NCBI GenBank assembly: GCA_030699485.1
Contig: JAUYMM010000071.1
Location: 1-14,642 of the forward strand
DNA: 14,642 nucleotides
Origin: Candidatus Woesebacteria bacterium
GTDB lineage: Bacteria; Patescibacteriota; Microgenomatia; UBA8517
Direction: 5' to 3'
Part shown: piece after piece, positions 1 to 5,864 of the stretch
Position numbering within the stretch: position 1 is the stretch's first letter
How the letters are laid out: each line of letters begins with the position of its first letter
The notes under the pieces: generated by a model
What the model saw: the letters and a program-made list of their open reading frames with translations, nothing else
The model's database searches: none
What the model was told of the DNA's origin: nothing
Program-made: the position numbers and the translations under genes

Positions 1-1
1 T

Positions 2-58
2 GACGCAACAGTTCCTGAGACTTCTAATTTTGTTGCAAACGATATTATTGTTCACAAT
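2..58 (+). other. Intein C-terminal splicing block inside dnaB
   Basis: Residues NFVANDIIVHN precede Ser at bases 59-61. This has the form of intein C-terminal motifs (a hydrophobic strand, then the penultimate His and the cyclising Asn) and is close to the end of the well-known Synechocystis DnaB intein, which sits at the same point before SIEQDAD. Asn at 56-58 would cyclise and Ser at 59-61 is the +1 nucleophile. These assignments are established for the family; splicing here is inferred. Confidence 0.9.
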
Positions 59-235
59 AGTATAGAACAAGATGCGGACGTAGTTATGTTTTTGTGGCGA
101 GAGGATGATGAAAATAATGAAAATATTATGCTTGATATTGCTAAACATAGAAATGGACCACTTGCCTCTGTTCCATTATTTTTCAAAGGAGATAGAATCA
201 AATTCTTCTCAAGAGATTCTAAACATACAAAGTAA
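2..235 (+). CDS. dnaB: Replicative DNA helicase DnaB, C-terminal end, with C-terminal end of an intein (partial)
   Basis: The reading frame is open from base 2 to a TAA at 233-235. After the splice point it reads SIEQDADVVMFLWRED, then AKHRNGP, a match to the conserved C-terminal RecA-like part of DnaB (SIEQDAD, then the K-x-R-N-G-P segment next to the arginine finger). DnaB unwinds DNA at the replication fork as a hexamer. The residues before Ser (bases 2-58) do not look like DnaB; they read NFVANDIIVHN, the typical C-terminal block of an intein, ending in His-Asn followed by Ser+1. The expected DnaB text before SIEQ (a SDLRESG-like segment) is absent, as an intein predicts. The C-extein is 58 residues. 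The N-extein and most of the intein lie outside the window. Identification is very secure; intein size and endonuclease content cannot be seen. Confidence 0.95.
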   Translation, partial: DATVPETSNFVANDIIVHNSIEQDADVVMFLWREDDENNENIMLDIAKHRNGPLASVPLFFKGDRIKFFSRDSKHTK

Positions 236-255
236 TTTTTGTGAAATTAATACAG

Positions 256-483
256 TTATCTGTTGTTTTCTGATTTTTTATGTTTGTATTTTGTTATGAT
301 TGGGTCTTTTACAAAATTAAAAGCTTCTTCGATGTCAATTTCTAATTGGTTTGCAAGTCTACAAAGACCAAAAAACAAATCACCGACACCGTCCTTAAAA
401 AAATCTTTCTTTTCTCTGATATATTTTATTCTCTCTTTGAGAGTTTTATAACGATAGTAAGATAATCGTGTAGAATTAATCAA
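256..483 (-). pseudogene. MazG-like nucleotide pyrophosphohydrolase remnant
   Basis: A 75-codon minus-strand frame contains VGDLFFGLCRLANQLEIDIEEAF, resembling the second half of MazG domains (E-x-x-D helix, then a run like LVNLARHLGIDPEEAL). MazG enzymes hydrolyse NTPs to NMP and pyrophosphate. The first metal-binding helix with its EExxE motif is missing, and the glutamates normally just before GD are replaced by Asp-Gly. The frame has no ATG at all: the only start is a TTG at 481-483, and upstream the frame would run into the prenyl synthase gene on the other strand. It is therefore best read as a 5'-truncated, probably inactive remnant, convergent with dnaB. A short real protein of unknown function is the alternative. 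Confidence 0.45.
471..476 (+). promoter_or_regulatory. -10 box TAGAAT for the prenyl synthase gene
   Basis: TAGAAT ends 8 bases before the ATG at 485, the same spacing seen at other genes here, implying a leaderless message. No clear -35 box is visible. Confidence 0.4.
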
Positions 484-484
484 A

Positions 485-1300
485 ATGTGGAAAGAAATTG
501 AAACAGAACTTTTAGTTGCAAAGGAAGCAGGGAGTTTAATTTACAGAAGACCGAATTTCGTTAAATTAGTTGCAGGTTTATATTCATTATCCTTGTTTGG
601 TTTAGAAAATGGAAGGATAATGAGAGCTTCGTATCTCCCCGTTAGATTTGTAGATGATTTGTTAGATGGTGATGCAAAGTTTAATGGCGATCCTCTTTTG
701 TATGTTTTAGAATTAAAGGAAAATATTAAAAGCAATTCACTACCTAAAACTAGAGTTGAAAAACAATTAAAGTATGCAATTGATAATTTAGAATCTAGAG
801 CAAGAAATGATGACGATCCAAGGGGTGATTTTGTAAAATCAATAGATTCAATTATTTTTGATTATCATAGGGCAAAGGAAAGGAGAGTGCTAACTTTTAG
901 TGAAATACAAGATTATTACAAAATGGCATTTGATCCAGTAATAAATATCACTTTAATGGCATCTGGCTCTTCAATTAGAAGTAAGGAAGTTCCTACGTTA
1001 TCATATGGTCAAGGTAGGGTTTACAGTGCAAGAGATATAAGAACAGACTGGCAAAGAGGAATTATAAATATTCCAAAAGAAGTTTTAGATAAATGTAACT
1101 TAACTTCTTATTCATCTCTAAATGAAATTCAAAACAACCAAATTCTTAAAAAATGGACAACTATTAGTTTACAACAAACAAAACCAGATTTAATTAATAC
1201 TCAATCATTTTTAAAAAACTTGGGTGAAAAACAAACATTTTTAATTTGTAATAGTTTAATTTCTCCAATGCTTAAGTTTATTGGTAGTGATAAAATATAA
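485..1300 (+). CDS. Squalene/phytoene synthase family protein (head-to-head prenyl synthase)
   Basis: The 271-residue product carries both aspartate-rich motifs of the family. The first is DDLLD (57-61), preceded by RASYLPVRFV, equivalent to the R-x-x-x-x-x-x-R-x-x-DD-x-x-D region. The second is RDIRTDWQRG (183-192), equivalent to the N-x-x-RD-x-x-x-D-x-x-RGR segment, followed by INIPKE where the family has VYLPxE. These residues bind magnesium and diphosphate when two prenyl diphosphates are joined head to head. Length is slightly below the usual 280-350. The start is the ATG at 485 behind TAGAAT. No other isoprenoid gene lies in the window, so the substrate is unknown and the enzyme may act on imported or host-derived prenyl diphosphates. 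The family call is firm; squalene versus phytoene or another product cannot be told. Confidence 0.8.
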   Translation: MWKEIETELLVAKEAGSLIYRRPNFVKLVAGLYSLSLFGLENGRIMRASYLPVRFVDDLLDGDAKFNGDPLLYVLELKENIKSNSLPKTRVEKQLKYAIDNLESRARNDDDPRGDFVKSIDSIIFDYHRAKERRVLTFSEIQDYYKMAFDPVINITLMASGSSIRSKEVPTLSYGQGRVYSARDIRTDWQRGIINIPKEVLDKCNLTSYSSLNEIQNNQILKKWTTISLQQTKPDLINTQSFLKNLGEKQTFLICNSLISPMLKFIGSDKI

Positions 1301-1344
1301 AAATGAAAAATAAAGTTGTTACCGAGCAAAATAGATAGAAATTC

Positions 1345-1373
1345 TTTACGTTTTGACGAACATAGGTTATATT
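1345..1373 (+). promoter_or_regulatory. Promoter of the 455-residue unknown gene
   Basis: TTTACG (1345-1350) and TATATT (1368-1373) are separated by 17 bases. The -10 box ends 7 bases before ATG 1381. An overlapping TATAAT at 1373-1378 is too close to that ATG; if it were used, translation would have to start at the next Met codon (1396). Confidence 0.5.
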
Positions 1374-1380
1374 ATAATCC

Positions 1381-2748
1381 ATGACAGACGCATCAATGAA
1401 AGAGGTAGGTCGGGTATTGGAAGACACTCGTCAGATTAGCAATCTGACTCTAGAAAAGCGTTTTGAGCGTGGTTTGATTGAAGACGGGATTAAATTTCAA
1501 AACGATGTTCTTCCATTTCTTCGAATCCAAAATCAAATCTTACCGGTTTCAGAAACGCCTGACAGAGGAAAGCATAATTCTTCTTGGACGTTTACTTACC
1601 TTCGAGAAGCTCAAATTTTAGCTTATGTTAGCCTAAAGGATAGTTTTTCTTTACCTCTTTCTCAATCTGCTGAAAAGAATCTTAATAATAAATTGATGGA
1701 CGAACTTAGACTGGTTCCTGATGGCGTTGAAAAAGTTAAAAATCTACCTTCAATGTTGACAGATTTATCAAACAGAGTAAAAGAATTGGATGGTTGGAAT
1801 TTGAGTTCAATTTATAGTTTAGATCTTATGGATGGTTGGAACTATTTTGCAATTGATCTAGAAAAAAGTTTTGGTGATACTAAAGCTAGTGTTAGGTTAG
1901 ATTTAACTTATGGTTGCAGTTTGGAAGTAAAAATTCCAGTAGGGCATAACTTTGATGAGACAACTAAGGAAGTCAGACTAGTGGCAAAGGTTATGTCTAA
2001 TTGGTTAAAATTGCCATATTCTCCAAATTTAGAATATGAATTTTCAATGAAGGAAGGTGTCGTTGAAGATGATCCTTCACGAACTACCTCGACATTTCCC
2101 GAATATTTTTTTAAAGTATTGGATTATTGGAAATCTTTTTCAGGATCTAAAGATTTAAGAGCTTTGGTTGGGCGATCTAATGATAATTCAAAACCAATTC
2201 TAATTTTGGAAGATCCAAGCTTAAGTGTCTCTTCAGGCAGATCCGGTGTTGATTTTGGTTATATTTTGTATACTGGAAGTAGTTCCTACTCAGGCTTAAT
2301 TGTTTCTAGCCACCCTGACGTATATGAAGCATTCAGACATGGAATTCAAGATCGGAGAGTAAATCAAAATTTGACAGATTTATTTCCTAACGAAAATTTT
2401 GATGATAGAAAATGGCTTCATATGTTCGTTCATTTAGATCCTGAAAATGGAGCAACGTTTGTAGAAGATCAAGCCAGTAATGGTGGTAAGGAAGAATTAA
2501 AAAAACTTTTTGATTCGATTGAAAAACAATACGGTATAAGTTATGGTGGAGCAATTAATAAAAGTAAAGCAGAAAGAGAGGCTAGAAGGCCCATGTTTAT
2601 GCCTAAGATCAATGATGAATCAGCAATTATCAAGGAAAAATATGATTCATCAACCGCAAGAAAATTTCGAGGTTATGCGGTTTCAGCTTTGATTGACGGA
2701 AATAAACATGCTTTTGAAAAATACGAATCGTACTTAAAATTACTCTAA
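1381..2748 (+). CDS. Unrecognised 455-residue protein
   Basis: I do not recognise this family. The product is soluble-looking: no signal peptide and no hydrophobic stretch long enough to span a membrane. It is rich in charged and aromatic residues. The central part (about 140-260) alternates hydrophobic and polar residues with several Trp/Tyr, suggesting beta structure. Around 265-315 there is a Ser/Gly-rich segment (SVSSGRSG, then YTGSSSYSG). The C-terminal third (about 375-455) is highly charged and probably helical. ATG 1381 is chosen from the TTTACG/TATATT promoter; Met6 at 1396 is the alternative start. It stands alone between the prenyl synthase gene and tRNA-Leu, with no overlap to either. 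Long, intact and well translated, it is surely a real gene. Confidence 0.85.
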   Translation: MTDASMKEVGRVLEDTRQISNLTLEKRFERGLIEDGIKFQNDVLPFLRIQNQILPVSETPDRGKHNSSWTFTYLREAQILAYVSLKDSFSLPLSQSAEKNLNNKLMDELRLVPDGVEKVKNLPSMLTDLSNRVKELDGWNLSSIYSLDLMDGWNYFAIDLEKSFGDTKASVRLDLTYGCSLEVKIPVGHNFDETTKEVRLVAKVMSNWLKLPYSPNLEYEFSMKEGVVEDDPSRTTSTFPEYFFKVLDYWKSFSGSKDLRALVGRSNDNSKPILILEDPSLSVSSGRSGVDFGYILYTGSSSYSGLIVSSHPDVYEAFRHGIQDRRVNQNLTDLFPNENFDDRKWLHMFVHLDPENGATFVEDQASNGGKEELKKLFDSIEKQYGISYGGAINKSKAEREARRPMFMPKINDESAIIKEKYDSSTARKFRGYAVSALIDGNKHAFEKYESYLKLL

Positions 2749-2802
2749 AAAAATTTTTCGTTTTTGTTTTCACCGAATTTACCGCACAATATTGTCTGCT
2801 TG

Positions 2803-2886
2803 TGCCGGAGAGAAGATTCGAACTTCCATGACTTTTTAGGTCACACGATTTTGAGTCGTGCGTGTATACCATTCCACCACTCCGGC
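2803..2886 (-). tRNA. tRNA-Leu (anticodon CAA)
   Basis: Read on the minus strand, the 5' end GCCGGAG (complement of 2880-2886) pairs perfectly with CTCCGGC (complement of 2804-2810), with A as discriminator (2803). The D arm contains TGGTGGAATGGTA. The anticodon stem is CACGA/TCGTG around the loop CTCAAAA, giving anticodon CAA (complement of 2851-2853), which reads UUG. A long variable arm with a TGAC/GTCA stem makes it class II, as expected for leucine. The T arm has GTTCGAAT. The CCA end is not encoded: the next bases are CAA. It is divergent from efp, with 45 bases between them. Confidence 0.96.
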
Positions 2887-2916
2887 AAGATAATGGTATT
2901 TTACCACCTTTTGAGC

Positions 2917-2922
2917 TACAAT
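2917..2922 (+). promoter_or_regulatory. -10 box TACAAT of efp
   Basis: TACAAT ends 9 bases before the efp ATG at 2932. This supports that start over longer readings of the frame, which would run back through the tRNA-Leu gene. Confidence 0.5.
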
Positions 2923-2931
2923 AACCAGCGT

Positions 2932-3504
2932 ATGGCTAGTATTAATGCAACTGAACTAAGAGGTGGGACATCCTTTTTATATGAAAGTAAACCTTTTAAA
3001 GTAACAAAATATCAGCTTATTAAAATGGGTAGGGGTGGTGCAACTGTTCGTGTAAATTGTGTAAACTTAGAAACTTTTGCCAATGTAGAACATGCTTTTT
3101 CAAGTAATCTTTCTTTTGATTTAATTACTTTAAACAAAAAGAAACTTCAATACTTATACAAAGACGTTAAAGTTGCCTATTTTATGAATACTGATACTTA
3201 TGAACAAATTGAGGTTCCGTTAGCAATTTTAGGAAGCGATGTTAACTATATTAAAGAAGGAGGGGAATGCGATATATTATTTTGGGGAGAACGTGCCATG
3301 TCGGTTGATTTGCCCCCAAAAATAACATTAAAAGTTGTTGAATGTGACCCTGGAGTTAAAGGAAATACCGCTAGTAATTATTTAAAATCAGCTGTAATGG
3401 AAAATGGTTTAACCGTTAAAGTTCCACTTTTTATTAAAGCAGGAGAAATGATAAGAGTAGACACAAGATCAGGTGATTATGTAGAGCGCGCCAAGGATAA
3501 CTAA
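2932..3504 (+). CDS. efp: Translation elongation factor P (EF-P), arginine-tip variant
   Basis: The 190-residue product has EF-P length and layout: an N-terminal KOW-like domain, a central OB domain, and the C-terminal OB domain with the signature GNTASNYLKSAV, then VPLFIKAGEMIRVDTRSGDYVERA. EF-P binds between the P and E sites of the ribosome and helps peptide bonds form at polyproline stretches. The domain I loop that reaches the peptidyl-transferase centre normally reads KPGKGGA; here it is KMGRGGA (31-37), so the lysine that is modified in many bacteria is Arg34 and the usual proline is Met32. The frame is open upstream through the tRNA gene, but the ATG at 2932 gives family length and lies behind a -10 box. 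The last 36 bases overlap the convergent membrane-protein gene. Confidence 0.95.
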   Translation: MASINATELRGGTSFLYESKPFKVTKYQLIKMGRGGATVRVNCVNLETFANVEHAFSSNLSFDLITLNKKKLQYLYKDVKVAYFMNTDTYEQIEVPLAILGSDVNYIKEGGECDILFWGERAMSVDLPPKITLKVVECDPGVKGNTASNYLKSAVMENGLTVKVPLFIKAGEMIRVDTRSGDYVERAKDN

Positions 3505-3906
3505 AACTTGAGTTAAAAGTCCCCAGAAAAGATTAGCTTCGGATTGAATTGATTTTTGGAAACTAATCCATTTTTGGAGAACTTCATTTTTCCATCCAAA
3601 TAAAAAATAAGGTCCTTCAACAATATCAGGTAAGATAGATGCAAAAGAAGCCAGAAGTATGTTTACATTACCCCTTGATACAAATATAGTTAAAACTGCT
3701 GCGCATGCTAAATCTAATCCGATAATTAATAAAGTTTTGTTTGTTAAATACCCATATTTTTTTGTTTCTGTATTTAAATGGGGATTCCAGTGAGGAACTT
3801 TATCTAATATAAAATGGCTGGCAAAGGCCAAAGGAATCGATATAAGTGGATTAGGTATAGCAACCGCAATTGCAACGCCCAAGGCTACGTGTGGAGTTTC
3901 AAGCAT
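3469..3906 (-). CDS. Small membrane protein, possible YdjM/DUF457-like metal-dependent hydrolase
   Basis: The 145-residue product has about four hydrophobic segments. Its N-terminal half carries HVALG (His6), then a helix ending ASHFILDKVPHW (His31, Asp35, His39), and later LPDIVEG. Polar His/Asp residues at membrane edges in this pattern resemble the YdjM-type membrane-bound metal-dependent hydrolase family, but the match is by pattern only. ATG 3906 is supported by TATACT on the minus strand (complement of 3918-3923), 11 bases upstream. The start is only 23 bases from the divergent start at 3930, and the 3' end overlaps efp by 36 bases. Confidence 0.75.
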   Translation of the reverse strand: MLETPHVALGVAIAVAIPNPLISIPLAFASHFILDKVPHWNPHLNTETKKYGYLTNKTLLIIGLDLACAAVLTIFVSRGNVNILLASFASILPDIVEGPYFLFGWKNEVLQKWISFQKSIQSEANLFWGLLTQVLVILGALYIIT

Positions 3907-3911
3907 TTAAA

Positions 3912-3923
3912 TATGATAGTATA
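3912..3923. promoter_or_regulatory. Overlapping divergent promoters
   Basis: On the plus strand TATGAT (3912-3917) ends 12 bases before ATG 3930. On the minus strand TATACT (complement of 3918-3923) ends 11 bases before the start at 3906. The two -10 boxes abut within a 23-base intergenic gap, so RNA polymerase can probably occupy only one at a time. Confidence 0.5.
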
Positions 3924-3929
3924 TAGCAT

Positions 3930-4499
3930 ATGGTAATTGCAAATTTATTGGGTATCTTTCTATTTTTCTTTTATTTGTGGAAAAGATTAAAGGATGATTA
4001 TCATTACGAAAAAGTATTTAATTTGAGTGTATTTATTTTGATTGGATTACTGTCAGGTTTTTTAGTTAGTAAATATTTTTTTAGTAATTATTGGTTTTGG
4101 TTAGAAATTGTAGGAATATCTTTAGGATTTATCTTTGGAATAAAAACCCAAAAAATTAAATTTATTGAATCATTTGAAGGATTAATTATTGGTTTTTTAC
4201 CTTGGTTAGGATTTTATTATTTAGTTAATGCTATTTTAACTTATAATTTAATTTCATTTTTATATTTTTGGTTGACTGCAGTTTCTGTATTTTTGTTTTT
4301 CTTTTTAGATTCACAATATAAAAAATATAGTTGGTATAAATCTGGTAGGGTAGGGTTTTCTGGAATATTAACGCTAGCTATATTTTTTATTTTAAGAGCA
4401 GGGCTTTTTTATGCAAATATATTTGAAGTAGTTTTATCGTTAACTACATCTTTACTGCTTATTATATTGTTGTATAATCTATCAAGAAATAATGACTAA
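3930..4499 (+). CDS. Polytopic membrane protein of unknown function
   Basis: The 189-residue product is almost wholly hydrophobic, with about six or seven predicted membrane helices, many Phe/Trp/Tyr, and basic residues between helices (YLWKRLK, QYKKYSWYKSGR). The layout and the positions of SGFLVSKY and YKSGRVGFSG faintly recall the prolipoprotein diacylglyceryl transferase (Lgt) fold, but I cannot point to Lgt catalytic residues, so this is only a thought. It starts 23 bases from the divergent gene and its last 8 bases overlap the zinc finger gene, so the two are probably co-transcribed, although the downstream gene also has its own -10 box. Confidence 0.8.
   Translation: MVIANLLGIFLFFFYLWKRLKDDYHYEKVFNLSVFILIGLLSGFLVSKYFFSNYWFWLEIVGISLGFIFGIKTQKIKFIESFEGLIIGFLPWLGFYYLVNAILTYNLISFLYFWLTAVSVFLFFFLDSQYKKYSWYKSGRVGFSGILTLAIFFILRAGLFYANIFEVVLSLTTSLLLIILLYNLSRNND
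4451..4478 (+). promoter_or_regulatory. Internal promoter for the DksA/TraR gene
   Basis: TTTACT (4451-4456), 16 bases, then TATAAT (4473-4478), which ends 13 bases before ATG 4492. It lies inside the end of the preceding membrane-protein gene. Confidence 0.45.
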
Positions 4500-4860
4500 A
4501 ATTTTATTCCCAAAAGACCTTCTTAAACCCGTTGGTGATTTTTTGATGTCTAGTTTAAAAGCATTAAGAATTAGTAAGAAAAATATTTCTTCTGAAGATC
4601 CATTTAATGATAAATCAAGAGATTTAAAATATGCCTCTCCTGATACTGAAGCAGAAGAACAATTTGGACATGCCAGAGTGTCTGCAATCAAAGAAGAATT
4701 AAACATGAAGGCAAAGCAAATTAAAAAAGCATTAGAAAGAGTCAAAATTGGTAAATATGGTATTTGTGAAGATTGTGGAAAAATGATTAATACAGATAGA
4801 CTTGCAGTTTTCCCCGAAGCCACATTGTGTATTGATTGTGAGAAAAAGAAAGAGAAATAA
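4492..4860 (+). CDS. DksA/TraR-family C4 zinc finger protein
   Basis: The 122-residue product ends in a four-cysteine zinc finger, CEDC (Cys92, Cys95) and CIDC (Cys113, Cys116), with 17 residues between the pairs. It is preceded by the helical KALERVKIGKYGIC segment typical of the DksA/TraR family (KALxRIexGtYGxC). Family members bind the secondary channel of RNA polymerase and alter initiation, often with ppGpp. The N-terminal part (1-50) is poorly conserved in appearance; SPDTEAEEQFGHAR (49-62) leads into a coiled helix. The protein is shorter than E. coli DksA (151), like many Gram-positive and CPR members. It overlaps the upstream gene by 8 bases. Whether it acts on polymerase here is inferred. 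Confidence 0.88.
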   Translation: MTKILFPKDLLKPVGDFLMSSLKALRISKKNISSEDPFNDKSRDLKYASPDTEAEEQFGHARVSAIKEELNMKAKQIKKALERVKIGKYGICEDCGKMINTDRLAVFPEATLCIDCEKKKEK

Positions 4861-4872
4861 ATCCGCCTTGTA

Positions 4873-4901
4873 TTGACAATCTCTCCTTACAATATTATAA
4901 T
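4873..4901 (+). promoter_or_regulatory. Consensus sigma-70 promoter of the AbrB/PIN operon
   Basis: TTGACA (4873-4878), exactly 17 bases, then TATAAT (4896-4901): both boxes match consensus fully. The -10 box ends 10 bases before ATG 4912, so the transcript should begin within a few bases of the start codon. The TTG inside the -35 box could be misread as an in-frame start. Confidence 0.85.
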
Positions 4902-4910
4902 CTCCTTACA
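4882..4910. repeat. Direct repeat across the -10 region: candidate operator
   Basis: TCTCCTTACA occurs at 4882-4891 and again at 4901-4910, a period of 19 bases, flanking the TATAAT box. Toxin-antitoxin operons are commonly repressed by their own antitoxin, so this is a plausible binding site for the AbrB-like protein. The repeat is seen directly; operator function is inferred. Confidence 0.5.
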
Positions 4911-4911
4911 T

Positions 4912-5175
4912 ATGAATTACGTAGCCACAATTACAAGTAAGAGGCAATTTACGATACCATCCGATTTATTTAAGATGGTAAATTATCAGCCTCAGCAAAA
5001 ATTATTAATTCAAATTATTAATGCTGACGAGGGATTTATATCTGTAAAACCAATGAGACAACTTGTAGAAGATTTGGCAGGTTCAGTTCCAGTTACTAAA
5101 GAATATAAGAATTTAAGTTTGGAAAAAATGGTTGAAAAGGCAAGAAAAGACTATTATGTAAATCAAAAAATATGA
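4912..5175 (+). CDS. AbrB/MazE-type antitoxin
   Basis: The 87-residue product begins NYVATITSKRQFTIPSDLFK, the swapped-hairpin SpoVT/AbrB DNA-binding fold (T-I-T-S-K-R-Q-x-T-I-P corresponds to the usual TxxKGQVTIP). The C-terminal part (about 55-87), with EKMVEKARKDYY, should form the helix that wraps the toxin. It is expected to neutralise the PIN toxin and to repress its own promoter. ATG 4912 is chosen because it begins the AbrB fold and lies 10 bases after a perfect -10 box; a TTG 39 bases upstream would sit inside the -35 box. Its stop overlaps the toxin start (ATGA), so translation is coupled. Confidence 0.9.
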   Translation: MNYVATITSKRQFTIPSDLFKMVNYQPQQKLLIQIINADEGFISVKPMRQLVEDLAGSVPVTKEYKNLSLEKMVEKARKDYYVNQKI

Positions 5176-5567
5176 TTTTTATCGATACCAATTATTTTTT
5201 AAGATTCTTGCTCTCTGATGTTGATTTACAATTCAAAGAAGTAAAAGAATTTTTTCTTCAAGCTTCAGATGGCAAATTTAAAACTTTTACATCAACGATC
5301 GTAATTTTTGAAGTATATTGGGTAATTTTAGGACAATTTAAAAGAGATAAACAAAAAGTAATTCAAGTCTTAAACAAGTTATTAAACTTTCAGTTTATAG
5401 AAATTGAAAATCACGATTTAATAATTAAAGCTATTGATATATACAAAAAATCAAATTTGGGACTAGTTGATTGCTATAACGTAGCTTATGCAAAAAGTAA
5501 AAAAGCGATTGATTTTAAAACATTTGATAAAGATTTAATAAAAAAACTTTTGAAGGAGGAAAAGTAA
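5172..5567 (+). CDS. PIN-domain toxin (VapC-like ribonuclease)
   Basis: The 131-residue product is a single PIN domain with the acidic metal-binding residues in place: Asp5 in FIDTN, Glu47 in IVIFEVYW, Asp100 in GLVDCYNVAYAK and Asp119 in FKTFDKDL. VapC-like PIN toxins are magnesium-dependent ribonucleases that cleave tRNA or rRNA; the target here is unknown. The ATG overlaps the antitoxin stop (ATGA). It ends 3 bases before the convergent unknown gene. The AbrB plus PIN pairing and gene order match type II toxin-antitoxin operons. Confidence 0.92.
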   Translation: MIFIDTNYFLRFLLSDVDLQFKEVKEFFLQASDGKFKTFTSTIVIFEVYWVILGQFKRDKQKVIQVLNKLLNFQFIEIENHDLIIKAIDIYKKSNLGLVDCYNVAYAKSKKAIDFKTFDKDLIKKLLKEEK

Positions 5568-5570
5568 TTT

Positions 5571-5828
5571 TTAATCCATAAAGAAACCATCTGGTGGTGG
5601 TCTTAAAGGAGTTTGATTTTTAGCTAATGGTTTAATTAGATTATTACCAATTTTTATTCCGTGCCCACCGGCAGGATAATATTTGCTTTCTCGTCCATCC
5701 CCGCTAGTCAAAGTAAACCCATTATCCTCATTAATTACTTGCCATATCTTCCCATCAAATTCATAAAAAATTTGCGTATCTTCATATGGACCATAAATAC
5801 CCCCACCCCTCTCATTGGAAAATGGCAT
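5571..5828 (-). CDS. Small unrecognised protein, 85 residues
   Basis: I do not recognise this protein. It is Gly- and Pro-rich with aromatic residues (GGGIYGPYED, then FDGKIWQVINED), has no membrane segment, and ends LRPPPDGFFMD. A minus-strand TATAAT (complement of 5835-5840) ends 6 bases before its ATG, fitting the leaderless pattern of this window and supporting it as a real gene. It is divergent from the RluA gene (36 bases apart) and convergent with the PIN toxin (3 bases apart). The WQV and YYPAG segments hint at a small beta-rich domain, but no function can be assigned. Confidence 0.65.
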   Translation of the reverse strand: MPFSNERGGGIYGPYEDTQIFYEFDGKIWQVINEDNGFTLTSGDGRESKYYPAGGHGIKIGNNLIKPLAKNQTPLRPPPDGFFMD

Positions 5829-5834
5829 AACGCA

Positions 5835-5857
5835 ATTATACTAATTAATGCTAAAAT
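5835..5857. promoter_or_regulatory. Divergent -10 boxes
   Basis: Minus-strand TATAAT (complement of 5835-5840) ends 6 bases before the start at 5828. Plus-strand TAAAAT (5852-5857) ends 7 bases before ATG 5865. Confidence 0.5.
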
Positions 5858-5864
5858 AGCAAAT

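Noticed and set aside
252..280. Possible bidirectional terminator between dnaB and the MazG remnant
   Set aside because: ACAG-TTAT-CTGT has only a 4-bp stem and the T runs are not adjacent.
2764..2931. Long N-terminal extension of EF-P upstream of 2932
   Set aside because: It runs through the tRNA-Leu gene, has no family similarity, and the ATG at 2932 lies behind a -10 box and gives normal length.
4873..4911. TTG start for the AbrB gene
   Set aside because: The TTG is part of the -35 box; ATG 4912 begins the AbrB fold.
5661..5864. N-terminal extension of the RluA-type protein
   Set aside because: It covers the divergent small gene and both promoters, and does not resemble an S4 domain.
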